A stretch of DNA of 64,000 nucleotides from assembly GCA_947095585.1 (NCBI GenBank), contig OX352762.1, positions 117,830,930-117,894,929 of the forward strand. The letters are read 5' to 3'. This stretch comes from Nephrocerus scutellatus. Taxonomy: Eukaryota; Arthropoda; Insecta; Diptera; Pipunculidae. This document shows positions 1 to 11,790 of this stretch, piece by piece. The notes beneath the pieces were generated by a model, which saw only the letters and a program-made list of their open reading frames with translations, was not told the DNA's origin and searched no databases. The translations under genes and the position numbers were made by a program. Every line of letters begins with the position of its first letter. Within the stretch, counting starts at the first letter, position 1.

Positions 1-1115
1 AGCTTGCCGTTAACGCACATACCGAGAATTGTGAGATTTTCAGTTTCCTCGGTGCAAATGCCATTCATGAATAATGGGATAGGATTTTGGATTAGGTTTT
101 GGAAGCATTCAATTCTACTTGATTGATTTCTACCCATTGTATTATGCTGTCTAACTCAGAATTTAACGGGCTTAACATACGTAGTTGTTTGAGTTCCACA
201 TGAGAAGTGGAGAGACGTTCATAAAACTTATATGAGAAGCTGAGAGTGCTGTCGTAAGCGAAAGAGTGAATTTAATTAGAAGTCACAGATACGAGATCAT
301 TAATAAAAATGAGGAAGAAAGTCCAATACAACTTGACTTGAGCGGTCCAAAAGATAACTTCTAATCCAATTAAGCAGTTTATCATCGAGTCCATTTTCAT
401 TTTGGGTAAAAGACCCTGGAGTCAAACTCTGTCAAATGCCTTGGAAATATCGAGTTTTTCGCTTTCACCAAATTGATGCAAAGACCGGTTCCACTTTTTT
501 ATATGTGTTTTTTTTTCAAACAAATAAGTAAATGTAAAAAAACTTAATTTTTCGGGAACAAGCTTTTATGTATAGATTGACACATGCCACACGCATCGCA
601 CACGCGCACAAAATTTCAGCTCTATAGAACGTGTGACATTAAAAAGAAATAAAAAGAAGTCTACTACTTTTCCACGCATCACACGCGCCACAGGCAACTC
701 GCGAGACGCCTAACACGCGGAATCTCAGAAATAAGCCATGACACACTGAGCTGCTCACATTATTTTAGGTCGTGTGAAAGGTGGTAAAGAAGTCGAAAAA
801 ACAGACAGATAGACAAAGTCAAGTTTCATGGGTCACAAGTCGTTTAATTTCGTTTACTTTCATTAAATAAAGTAGTACTATAAGAAAGTTTATTCTTCTA
901 GTAGTACAAGTTATCAAATAAAATAAAATTTTTAAAAATTGCGACTATATTTTCTGAATCGTATTGTCTTTGCCACTTCAATGGTTTAGAACGTATAAGT
1001 ATGACCTACTCGCAAGAAACCCTTTGTTTTATATTATTTTAAGCACGATTATAAGCCCAATGCCAGTTTTTCAGTTAAACTAACCGACTCCGAAATTTTC
1101 CCTTTTTTGTTTTAG
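1..1115. other. 5' flank or upstream intron of the cytochrome b561 gene
   Basis: Since exon 1 starts at a splice acceptor, this is most likely intron. Nothing else was recognised; CGCATC/ACACGCGCACA-rich sequence near 590-720 is the only GC-rich patch. Confidence 0.45.
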
Positions 1116-1237
1116 ATGGATAACAATTCAGTGAGTCCTTTGCCACAATGTGAAGCACCACTGGCAATGATGGAGGGAGAAAAAACACCACCTGGCAGCC
1201 CAAATGCTAATGATATGCCACCTCCTCCGGATGAAAA
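1116..1237 (+). CDS. nemy: cytochrome b561, coding exon 1 (N-terminal cytosolic segment)
   Basis: This is the first visible coding exon of a cytochrome b561 gene. A polypyrimidine tract and TTTAG acceptor end at 1115, and the ATG follows directly, so a 5' untranslated exon must lie upstream of the window. The exon encodes 40 residues plus two bases, rich in Pro, Asp and Glu, starting MDNNSVSPLP and ending PPPPDE, then a GTAAGT donor at 1238. The leftover AA joins the single G opening the exon at 43837 to give Lys and continue as RYDDDSENTW, so the phase fits. The rest of the protein (43837-44060, 44120-44348, 44425-44589, 44662-44803) is unmistakably cytochrome b561; total 293 residues. The nemy name rests on resemblance to the Drosophila gene recalled without alignment; another insect cytochrome b561 paralogue is possible. 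This exon is linked to the rest by splice signals and phase only. Confidence 0.72.
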
Positions 1238-2249
1238 GTAAGTGTACACTTAATTTTATCATATTATCAGTTGTACACTTAAGTGTTTATGTTTAGTGTG
1301 TACAATTCAAGATAAGTTTCAAAAGAGTTATCCATTAAAGAAGTTTCGGGATCCGCACAAAACATCATGCCTCTTTTACGAGTTTTTCAAATGGACATGA
1401 AATTCGGATAAAATTAAGTGGCAAATCCTTCTACATACGAGTATTATATTGTTATTGCGTACGAATATATAAATGTTATGTATATATAAATTTATTTGTT
1501 TGTAAACATGCATTAGTACACCTAACTCATTCGAAACAAATTGCAAAGTGGAAAGCTAAACTTAAGAGAAGCATGAAATACTCGATGTCGTCGCGCGTGT
1601 AAAGAAAGCAACCAAATGATGTAATATAAATAGATAGATAGCTGAGTGCTGATCTGATTTCCGACGGATATTCATAACAATGCTTGTTTAATGTATCGCT
1701 CTAAACAGATTTTAAATACATACGAAAGAGATTGTCCCTCTCAAATGTAGCCACATACATTTCTTGTTTACCAATGTTATAGCGAAGGGGCGTAGGGTGT
1801 TATTGTTGGTGACAAACTTATCACACTTAGTTGAACATTTTTTTGTGTAACTCAACAACTAAAAGTGTACTCCAATTTAAGTTAAATGTTGTATGTAACA
1901 GAAAGCGTTATGTTATGTATGAAGAAGAGACAGCTCGCGTTCGTTTCCTAGCTAGTGTTGAATTTTTCCAATTTCTGATTACAAGTCACTGTCACTCAAA
2001 ACTATTGTAGGAAAATTTCTATTCTCTTCTAGAATAACAATGGAATATTTTTCATTCTTCTTCTTCTCTATGTCCACGTTTAAACAATTTCTTCGCGGTC
2101 ATAATTGTCGATTTCCGATTTCCGATTTCGTCCAATTTGGTGCTTCTACACGAACAGCAGATTGGATTTTATGGTTAGACAAGTGCGCACACACACACTA
2201 CGAATAAACGAGACCCTAGTTTTATTTTTCAATTTAATGTCAATCCCTT

Positions 2250-2680
2250 GAAGCGTGCACTAATTAACAAAAAACCCCACCATACAACACTACACCTTTG
2301 TCTTACAAACACTATTCATCTCAGCGACCCCGCCCATAAAAAAAACTACAACTACCTCAAAACCCTTGAATTGTGCGCAAATTAAAAAATTACACTTCGT
2401 CGGCCTAACTCTATCTTTCCAATGGTAGTCATCTCGTTCGCCGTTCGGATCCGGCATTAAATTGTAGGTCCCTCCATTTGTGTGCAAAAATATGCATGCT
2501 CAACACAAATGGTTGCGAGAAGTCAGGCCTTGGACCGCATGGTCTGTCGCGCCGATATTATTATTATTAGTCATCTCAGTGACCCAGAAAACTATAGATT
2601 CGACACTAATATCAATATGGACCCGCCCTCCAAAAAACCCCAAGGCCTCCTCAAGAGCAACCAAGTCCATTGACACGTGT
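2250..2680 (+). repeat. SINE 3' half (copy A) next to a dispersed CTATAGAATCGACAC-type repeat
   Basis: From about 2431 to 2571 the sequence is the tail of the tRNA-derived SINE found eight times in this window: GTTCGGATCCGGCATTAA, then ACACAAATGGTTGCGAGAAG, then GGCCTTGGACCGCATGGTCT and an ATT-repeat tail. It lacks the tRNA-like head. Around it, ATCTCAGYGACC followed by CTATAGATTCGACACTAAT is a second repeat also seen at 10800-10865 and 11460-11790. Confidence 0.6.
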
Positions 2681-3002
2681 GCTAAAAAACTACATCTACC
2701 ATCACCAATAACGAATTGCTATAACATCGTTTGTTTGGGAGGGGAGAAATGGGTTTTGACTTAGTAGCGGGGACTTACATACTAGCGAGTCAAGGAGTGG
2801 GAAGTATCAGACCAAATACGGCAAAATATGTGCTGATGGGTGAGGATCAGCGACTCGCGGTGATTTGTTCAACCCCGGACGTGGAGTGACGTCACTGAGT
2901 CGGTGTTAGAAAGAAGTATCTAACCTAACAACTGTGGCGTCTTTTCCGCTACTACTGGTGGCGGCGGGGCGTAGAATACGCAATTAATAACGGAATCGCT
3001 CC

Positions 3003-3161
3003 CTTCCGCCTATAACACAAGACACGTCAGCGAGGCGGGGATACCGAAGGCCTCTAAAACACGGCATGACAGTGAGAGGGAATACTTAAGGCCTATAAAA
3101 CAGGGCGCGATTGTGATGGGAAATACCGAAGGCCTATAACACAAGACATGACAGCATTAGG
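3003..3161. repeat. 41-bp minisatellite, about four units
   Basis: Units starting GGCCTATAACACAAGACATG (or a near variant) begin at about 3007, 3049, 3090 and 3131, a period of 41-42 bp, each ending in an AATACCGAA-like sequence. The array is followed by a run of G residues. Confidence 0.6.
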
Positions 3162-3519
3162 GGGGGGGGGGTTCAGACGCGGTTTAAAGACGGTCGTCCA
3201 GTCTAAAAAATATATGTAGCTCCGGAAAACAACCAAGAAATTTTTTGTGCGGGTTTATAGACTTCCGCCAGGTCTGTGATAATCTATGCTTGCTAATTTC
3301 AGTGCAAAAATATTAGTTAGATTGGGGCAGATCTACCACCACTAGGTCTAATTCGTTTGAGAATCGAAACTTTTGTGGGCAAAAGTTTGCGCACCTAACC
3401 AGATTTTAGCAAAGACCTTGTGTGAATTTTATCTTGATGTTGGCGGCATTGGATTTCTTGAGTGATTGCGGATTTAGCTTTGGGCGATTATTCTGGCAGC
3501 CTCTTGCGATTACACAGCA

Positions 3520-3863
3520 CAGCAATTCTCTGGAGGCGTTTTGGAATATCGAAATTCGCACCTTGGCTGCAACTAGGTAGGCATCCCAGTCAATGTTGGC
3601 TGCTCGCTGCGAATATCTGTAATACTTGGGGGGTCATGTCTCGCGTCGACCGCAATGTGATCAATTTGGCTGACAGTTTGTTGACCTGGAACCCGCCGTC
3701 CACTTGTAGGCATTGATATGAGAAAACCGTGTGCCTTTTCTTTACGCGGAAAAGTGTACCCTCCTAAGTCCGTTTTCAGAAGTCTTTTAGTGTAGGCTGT
3801 GTTTCCGGCAGTGTTACTAATAATATTCTTTTCTCTAATTACGGCAATAAAATCATCTAACAT
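3520..3863 (-). pseudogene. non-LTR retrotransposon endonuclease fragment
   Basis: The reverse strand encodes a 96-residue open frame containing VSQIDHIAVDARH followed by a DIRS stretch. This resembles the QIDH segment near the end of the AP-type endonuclease of RTE-like non-LTR retrotransposons, where QIDHV-DARH and DVRS motifs recur. The start coordinate marks where similarity fades. No reverse transcriptase follows. It is a dead fragment. Confidence 0.5.
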
Positions 3864-4119
3864 AATCCAAGTTTCATGTTTGGGGCATTGCTCGTAAGTT
3901 TTCGTTGCTCTGTAAGGGTGTGAGTGAATATTAAGCCTATGCTGGAACCTTAAGCCTTAAGCGTTATGCTATGTCAAATATGCCAGCTTTGTAACTGACT
4001 ATAGCCTCCGCTAAATGCTCTGCTGCACGTGGTCTGTTGAGAGTTTAAACATTCCATGTGCAGATTCAGAAATCGTTGTTCTTATTTGGTTTGGCAGGAT
4101 CGTTATCCGGAGGCTGTTA

Positions 4120-6280
4120 GTTATATCGTGACAAGAGTTTTTTCCGCGGTTGAGCTGTAAAACTGCGCGAGACCCCCTACCTTGAGGGACGGGTCATTTA
4201 ATGACAAAGGATACCGGTCCTTTTTTTTATAATTAGCGCACGCTTCAAAGGATTTGCACCCAAATAATAATAAGGCACACCATTGGGCTTGGAAATTCTT
4301 GGATAATAGAAGGAATGAAAGTGTTGTGGTGGGTGTAGTCGAGTTCACACTCGAGCACTAACAAACTAGAATATTGTACTCATGGCTCCATACAGAACAG
4401 TATATGGAAACTGTATATCACATGAACAGCATCGTATCATGTGTACTTGTAATCTAGATGATGTTGATGTACTCAGAGTGGGAGCCAATGTTTCTGAGCA
4501 CTTCACCACCGACATTGACCTTAAACGGTCCGAGACCGAGTAGCCTAAACAAGGTATTCACCAAGTCATTCATCCTGGAATTAAGGATGCCACCGATAAC
4601 TCTACCTAGGGGAGTACTTCGTCGTGGTCTCATCTGTTGGCAGTGACTTCGAGGGAACACTCCATCGTTGTATGATAATTGGTTGTAATTTGCTGCTCCA
4701 TTTCAACCTTTTGGCTTTACAGATACATGATCCCATATTGCATCCGAGGTTTCTTTGTAGCAATCGCGTAAGCCCTTCCGCGGACAAGCGACAAGGCTTA
4801 CTCCAAAAGACATCCCAAAACCTGTCAACCTCTGCTTCAAAACCTTAAAAATCTACCATATAACGATTCAATAATACAAGCTCTGATAAAATTAGAGCCG
4901 GCATTCAGTCTGCCGGTTCATTGAAAGACGTCGGTGCAGTCCGGCATTGCAATGTCGTTTGTTATAGGAGTTTGAATTCGCAAAAGGCGGGGTGGTAACC
5001 GAACAGGCAAAGCTACCAGAACAACGTTCTCTTTGTGTTTTTTGCTCCAAAGTGTATTTAGTTGCAACAGCCGCATATTGTCTCTGTGCCCGGAGTGGTT
5101 GCGGCTTGCGGACACTACTTCACAGCTTAAACTATTTGCATCCCGTTTATGTAAATATTTATGATGATAAAATTTTGCCGCACTTCATGCGACATAGAAA
5201 CATCGTCCATATTATAAAACTTCAACAGCTTACTGTATTTTTTATTTAGATCTACTACATTATATAATGCCATAGAGCTCGGGGAGAAGTGAGAGTAAAT
5301 TGCGTACAATTATGAGATGTTTTTTTGCGACATCATAGAAGGGCGACATTACTACTCGTGTGTTCTGCTAACTCCGGATTAGAACAACAAGCAAATGAGT
5401 GGGATTCATGGTTGTTATACGTACGAGTATTTCTAGGCTAGCAAGTAGAGCACAGAACCATCAGGTAACGTGTGACCAAAATGCTTCTCCTCCCCAATAA
5501 AACACACAAGTCGACCGAATTGCGGATTTATCATCCGGGCAAATGTGTCGCAAAGATATTCGCCTGCAAAAGATTACAATGCTAAGCAATTTAGACTTTA
5601 TCTCTGTTTATTGAATGATAAGACAAATACATTCATTAAGTTAGGAAATTTACCACTTAACTGATGAAGATAATAAACGTATCTCTCTAGGCCACAGTGA
5701 CATTTTTTTCACATTTTTATTTCTTGAATAAAATATTAAATAATATCTCAATTTGCTTTGTACTTGTATATGGTGGCCTTGTGTGCTTCCTAAATGCTGC
5801 TTTAGTATTACTCGTATGAGCTTGTATCCGTAGCGAAATAATTGTTTCTCATCCCCTAAACAAGAACACTTATATAACTTGATCTTTTCGTTTGAGTACC
5901 TAATGCTGATTGCAAAAGATGCTACTTCCGGGGCAACAGGTTTGGTGTTTTCTTACGGAAATTCTTTCGAAAAAAGTTATGCTATGTATGAAGATACATT
6001 AGAAGAGGACTTCACAGCATTCAGTATCAAGGTATAACTTTGTTGTTCCATCTGTATGGAATCTGCCGTTCACACCGATAAGTCAAAATACACCAAATTT
6101 CGTTTTGCCTTAGCACTACAGAAATATTCACTGCTATTTCACAAAATGGAATGGCTCTCGACATACTTTCAATCCTACAGTCGACGAAGTACCTTCATTC
6201 CAAGAAAGCATCAACAACAAATTCGATTTCTACCCTTAGGCAATATAGCAGAATGTAAAAATTAAGGCGACCTGTAAATA
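4120..6280. other. intron sequence with no recognised element
   Basis: Several short open frames of 60-85 codons occur on both strands, but none shows a domain, signal peptide or splice context that I trust. Confidence 0.45.
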
Positions 6281-7240
6281 CAAGTAGTTTACCAAGCAAT
6301 GATAGAATTTGGCCTCCCAAATAAACTGATACGACTTTGTATGACAATAGCTGCTTGTAAGCTCTACTAGAACTAAAGCCTCTTGCCACCAGCTTTTCCA
6401 AAATAAAAAGTAAGAGCAAGAAATGGGGGCCATTAAGTGATACTACTCCTGGTATAATACACGGAAGTTTTACTTAATGGTAAAAAGAACATACCAAAGC
6501 CACGAAACTGTGCAGAAAACTTTCAAGATAGTGAAGGAGATCTCTTAGTCAAATCGCAGTAAGTGCTGAGAACATGGATGGACCAATTGTTAAATTGTAG
6601 TGAAGATCAACATTCCGCTGTCAGACAGAACGGACCATTAAACCTGGACTATATTCGATGACAGTTACTGGACCTCGGCCTGACCTGAGGCCACTCATCA
6701 ACAACCTAATTGGCTCCTATCAATGCGGCTTTAGGCCAGGAAAGTCAACAACTGACCAAATATTTACATTGCTGCAGATCCCTGACCCAATAAGTACAGG
6801 GGTCGAATTACGACGTCAGTTAACGAGTGAATAAAATCCATAGGTTAACGAGTGATCGAGTAATTACATTGGGAGGATCACTAATCGTCCCTTGTTCACG
6901 TAAGCGCTCATGCCAAATCAACATTATTCAGTCACGTATGTGGTAATTCGACCCCAGATCGATACTCACCACATTTTTATCGATTTTAAAGCAGCATATG
7001 ACGCATTGATAGAGACTAGCTACATAACGCCATATTTAGTTTTGGAATCCTTGCCAAACAAGTCGGACTGTGCAGAATGACGGCATGTGAAGATCGGGAA
7101 CAACCTGACCGAGTCCGTCAATGTGAAGAAAGGATTTAGACAATAAGATTAGAAGCGCTGTCAACTGGCTTCTCTAATATCATATTGGAGAGAATAAGGC
7201 TTAGCACTCAGGTCCACAATAGAGTCACAAATTTTCTAAG
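6280..7240 (+). pseudogene. scrambled non-LTR reverse transcriptase fragments
   Basis: Three broken pieces of reverse transcriptase can be read: AMIEFGLPNKLIRLC near 6290-6345, YQCGFRPGKSTTDQIFTL near 6715-6775, and IDFKAAYD near 6983-7006 followed by SVNVKKGFRQ-like sequence near 7120. In an intact enzyme the EFG-PNKL piece follows IDFKAAYD, so the order is rearranged or more than one copy is present. A 157-bp inverted-repeat element sits at 6799-6955 inside it. Stops and frameshifts are frequent. RTE-like clade by motif style. Confidence 0.65.
6799..6955. mobile_element. small inverted-repeat element inside a reverse transcriptase
   Basis: GGGGTCGAATTAC at 6799-6811 is matched by GTAATTCGACCCC ending at 6955, so the 157-bp unit has 13-bp terminal inverted repeats. 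Internally GTTAACGAGTGA occurs twice. It separates DQIF from IDFKAAYD of a retrotransposon, as expected of an insertion. No clear target duplication was found. Confidence 0.5.
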
Positions 7241-7813
7241 TCTGTTCAACTGGTGGCGAAAATTATGATCATTGGCAGAATACAGTGATCTGCATCTGAT
7301 CTGCATATGGTCTATGAGGCAGAACCGACAAAAATATTGCCAATCGTAGCTTTTTTGGACTTAATAGTAAAGCCCTTTCTCCGACTACTACGAAAAGAAA
7401 GACCTTAGGTTAGGTTAAGGTGGCTGTCAGTGAAACCGAAATACGCAATGGTCCATTGTGATACCATATGGATCAGAAAGCGTAGGAGACTGCAAATGTC
7501 AATGTTGGTAAGATCATTAGTGTCGTTATAGAAGAAAGCTGCCATACGGGTCTACTCGTCCTCCTCATCCATGGAGCTTCTGCAGAAGTCATACGAGAAG
7601 ACTCTAAGTCTTGCTGTATGCTTGCCTCTGAGACAGTGTCCAGTGATGACACCTACAATAGCACCGATGTTCTATCTTTTTTCAGAGATCAAACAATTGG
7701 AGCGTTTCGGATCCACATTGGGCCAGTTCTGTTTTGTCGCTACGCAAGTTGTACCGTTTGACCACCTACGGTTAGATTTTTACCATTTGTATGTCTAGAG
7801 AACCATATTCAGG

Positions 7814-8560
7814 TTATATTGTTAGTGTAGTTCCTTGTTCGGCGAGTTCGTCATCCATACAATTACCCGGAATGTCTATGTGCCCTGGCACCCAACTCAC
7901 GTGGATATTGAACTGATCCGCCCTCTCCATGAGAGACGATTGCCAATTGAGGGCTAGAATTGAATTTGTAGAGACTGATTGCAGGGATTTCAGTGCAGCT
8001 TGGCTATCCGAGAATATATGGATTTCCTTAGCGGATATGACGTTTCTCTTCAGCCAAGGTAAGGCTTCACTGATCGCCTTAATTTCAGCCTGGAAAAAAC
8101 TACAGTCATTTGGTAGACGGAAATGAGTTATATGGGGTTGAAGACCCCATCTGCTACCAATGGCTTTTTTGCATGAGAAGAGTGTCACTGTGGCTTTACG
8201 AACTCTTTCATGTATGATTGGTTTCCAGCTTAGCTTTATGTTCACAATAGGACCCAAATACTTGGCTCGTACCTTTTATTGAAGGAGGGTTAATATGTGG
8301 AACTTTATACTTCCTAGTGAATAGGGCAAGCTCAGTTTTATGATGTTTTACCCCTAAACCACAGCGATCTGTTCAGCAAGTTAGCTTGTTAAGAGCATTT
8401 TGCAGGAGTTCCTTTTAGGTATTCGGATATTTTCCTGAGACGGCAATAGCAACGTCTCCGCATACGCGATTACTCTGCGGCCCTCACCTCTTAGGCATAC
8501 TAGTAGCTCATTCACCGCTAAGTTCCATATAAGGGGGACAGGACTCAACCTTGCGAGGTT
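7814..8560 (-). pseudogene. I/R1-like non-LTR retrotransposon, RT 3' part and RNase H
   Basis: On the reverse strand, near 8530-8430, RRVIAYADDVAIAVSG carries the catalytic YADD of reverse transcriptase. It continues into IKLSWKPIIHERVRKATVTL and a full RNase H-type domain in an open frame of 147 residues (8257-7814): AEIKAI, HIFSDSQAALKSL and SWVPGHIDIPGN. RNase H after the RT is typical of I, R1 and LOA-group elements. A stop at the ELAEQG end is normal, but the RT part has frameshifts, so the copy is dead and 5'-truncated. Confidence 0.78.
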
Positions 8561-8871
8561 CCTCTGCAGGCAAACCTTATTGTTATCATCGGAAGAATTT
8601 TAAAACCTGTACAAGACGTTTTCATCCCGATCAAGCGGGCAGGACGAATCTGCCTCTGCGAACAGGAGATCTAACATTGCACATTAATATTCATCATCTA
8701 TTATGCGGTCATCAATAGGGAAATAAATAAATTTGCTACAACCTTCATCCATACGTTTTGACCACATATGAACCCATATAGATATTTGGCGCGACAGTAT
8801 TTTCAACAGAATGTTGGATTTGTAGGTCAACGTATGAGTAATAGTCATACGACTTTATGTACGACGAGGAT

Positions 8872-9151
8872 ATGGTGACCGTTGCTATCCAAGGCCTAGC
8901 TTCGCGCGACCAATCGTATTGTGCGTGCTATACTTTTGCGGGAAGGGAATTTTGAAGGGAATTTAATGCCGTATCCGAAAGTCATGTTGAGAAGCTTTCC
9001 GTGACAAGTTACTCGTATTACTCTCGGACGTTTGTCAGACATTCTCGAGAGGTGGGACCGTGACAAATACCTTTTTGTGTTTCTGGGATTCGAGCAATGA
9101 ACTTTCTGCTTAGAAGTCTAAATCACTAAGCACTAGAGCCCCGGCGCCCAC
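8872..9151 (-). mobile_element. tRNA-derived SINE, copy B
   Basis: Read on the reverse strand it starts GGCGCCGGGGCTCTAGTGCT (tRNA-like head with A box), then a degenerate B box, then ACGTCCGAGAGTAATA, then CTTCTCAACATGACTTTCGG, and ends near GGCCTTGGATAGCAACGGTC. It lies between two exact 23-bp direct repeats (8752-8774 and 9202-9224), which may be a duplication made by an insertion. Confidence 0.65.
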
Positions 9152-9229
9152 TATAGACGACTTTTACCTCGTTTATATGCGGGCTTTAAGCCAGCTTGAA
9201 CTACGTTTTGACCACATATGAACCTAGCG

Positions 9230-10790
9230 CTCGACTCGTATCGACTACACTCCCTCGAAATTTTGCTGATATACCTTTTGTAAACGGCAACTGCTGAAAT
9301 TAGAAAACCTCACGTTTTGATGTCAAGAGATATGGGTTGGGAATTGCGATGATAATAATCGTATCGCTTTTACGATCTCACTTTGCATGTAATCTGTGAA
9401 ATCCTCACAGCTGCATCCTTGAGAAGTAATTTGTTTACATATTAATGTGCATTTATAACTCTCTGCATGTCCAAACAGTCGTTCTCCTCCAATTAATTCA
9501 AAAATGCCGTAAACTAGAGACATAAGGCAGCCGGAAAACTCTTCCTACATTTTTGTAACGTAATGTGCATAACCGAGTACACACTAGCCAGTGCAGTTCT
9601 TAGGCTGTCATTAGTCCTATACAGAACATCCCATCAGAACATGAATACTCTTCTCCGTTGGCTGTGCCACTTTAGTTTACACACTACCCGCATACTATCA
9701 CACTTATTATACAAACAGACGCATTACGAAAAGTTTGTCCACCACCCAGCAAATGCATACATAATGAACAGACCCGTTGTATGCACATACACTGTGCTTG
9801 CTCCTTGTTTGCTGCTCCGGCAACGTCTTCGTAAGTTTCTTTATTTTAAAGTTTACATTTTGAACAACTGTTGTAGTGAACAACACAGTAGAGTTTTTAT
9901 TTTTTTTTAATTTCGGGTCACGAGGTCAAGTGATATAAAAGGAGTTCTTATCCACTTCAGTATTTGAATCAGGCACAACGACCCGTAAATGACATTTTCA
10001 GCTGTACGTACTGTCCTGCCTGCTTTAAGGTAAAAGGATAAAATTCGTTCGCACGCATCAAATAGCATTTTGATAGGACGACGACGAAAGCTTTCGAGCA
10101 TTTCACATTTCGATGAATGTGAATTTTAGTTACAATTTTCGAGAATGTCGATAGACATTTTTCTGAAAAATGGAATTTTTTGTAAAGCGTAATTTTAGAT
10201 GGTGACAACTTCAACGATTGTGGGAGGTCCTTATGGGTAGTATTATACCTCGATAGTTTGAGTTAGAGAGAGTATTGTGTTGAAATTTTGATCTGAGTAT
10301 TTCAACACTTGGGTGGAGATATTATAGTTGGGTTAAGTAGGTATGTAAAAGTTGTGATTTGTAAGCCTCAGGGTTAAAAAGTTTCTTGTTTCATAGGATA
10401 GAGTAGAGTATCTTATTCCTGGACTTTGTGATTTTCCATTTTTGTATATGGCCCATACCATGCCTCATCTTCATTAATTTGATGACATCGTTTTTTCTTC
10501 CCATACTTGCAGTATGAATTAATGAATTTATTGCTTTGTGTGGTAGGAATGACGGATGACATCAGCTCCCGAAGTCCTATTGTTCTGCAAACTTTTTTTG
10601 TGCTTGCTGGCGGCATTTCTGACCAACATGAAAGTGCTCTCTCTATTAGTTTAAATCGCGTCATATAATGGACTCTTTGGTATGATTTTCAGACTGTTCC
10701 AAGTCACTGGCCAGATTTTGGTACGTTTTTACTCAAAAATGCCACTCAATATCGGTGACATCCCTATGTTGGGGACACCACTCACCCCTA
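9230..10790. other. intron sequence, mostly unassigned
   Basis: A reverse-strand frame at 10664-10413 (83 codons) has retrotransposon-like flavour, but I could not match it to a motif. Otherwise nothing. Confidence 0.4.
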
Positions 10791-10799
10791 TTTATGTCC

Positions 10800-11790
10800 T
10801 GCCAACAGTATTCATCTTAGCGAGCTCAAAAAGTATAGAATCGACACTAATATCGGTCACCCGCTAACAAACAACTCATTACCATAGAGATGTTCCTAGC
10901 TCGTTCTGGGAATGCACGCGGGGGCTTATGGTTTACTCTCGAAGAGAGGACCGCTAAATGGGAATAGTTCATGAGCATCCTTAATGACGAAAGCTAGGGA
11001 AGCAGGGTTCGTCCGACTTTACGAATGATGTAAGCAATATGTATACCAAGTTTTGTTAAAATTGGTCTAGGGGTCTAGGGGGTTATATAGTTACAAGCAT
11101 ACAAATATACACATAATCTCTCAGTTTATGCATTATAAGCTGTTGCCGTGCGCTTCGCTACATGAACCCCGCCTTCCTCTTACTATCGCAGGATAGTGGA
11201 TGCACTATAGGCTATAACCTTCCCCCATCTACCAAAAATATAATTTAAAAATTTAATTAAAAATGTGGTTTATATTAATATTTTACATTTCTCCTCCCAG
11301 AGTGGGTCAAGGGAGGTGTACTATAGCCTATATATAATTTTATAAAAATAAGTTGGTAAATGTAAGTTTCCATAACTAACAAGCAAACACCCATTTCATT
11401 TCATTTTTATTTATGCAGAAGACTTGCTGAGTGCCCGGCTGCCCGGCGTTGCGCGGTTGTAAAATTCGACACCTAATACCGCCACCTCCAATGAGCCATA
11501 ACTTATAACGGTGACACTAATATCGGCAACCCCTTCCCACCCAATCGATGCCATTTCTAACGAAGTGTCTTACTATCACTATTCAACTCAGCGATACCGA
11601 GAACTATAGAATCGACACGAATATCGACCACGCTCTCCACTGCTATCGACTCCATTCCCCTAGAGGTGTCTCACCATCACCTCAGTGACCACGAAAACTA
11701 TAGAATCGACACGAATATCGCCCATGCCCCGCACTCTCCTACCGACACCATCCCCCTAGAGGTGCCCTACCATTAGTATTCAAGAAGTCA
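10800..11790. repeat. dispersed repeat with about 95-bp tandem units, plus a CCCGGCGTTGC-type repeat
   Basis: Between about 11460 and 11790, AGAATCGACACGAATATCG recurs with a 94-bp period (around 11608 and 11702), and a weaker unit lies near 11510; each carries CCCTAGAGGTG about 50 bp later. A single related unit is at 10805-10865. Between them, 11160-11450 holds repeat-like sequence ending CTGCCCGGCGTTGCGCGG, a motif style also present at 20030 and 20385. Confidence 0.5.

Noticed and set aside
9563..9910. 115-codon plus-strand frame
   Set aside because: Composition looks random and there is no domain, signal peptide or splice support.
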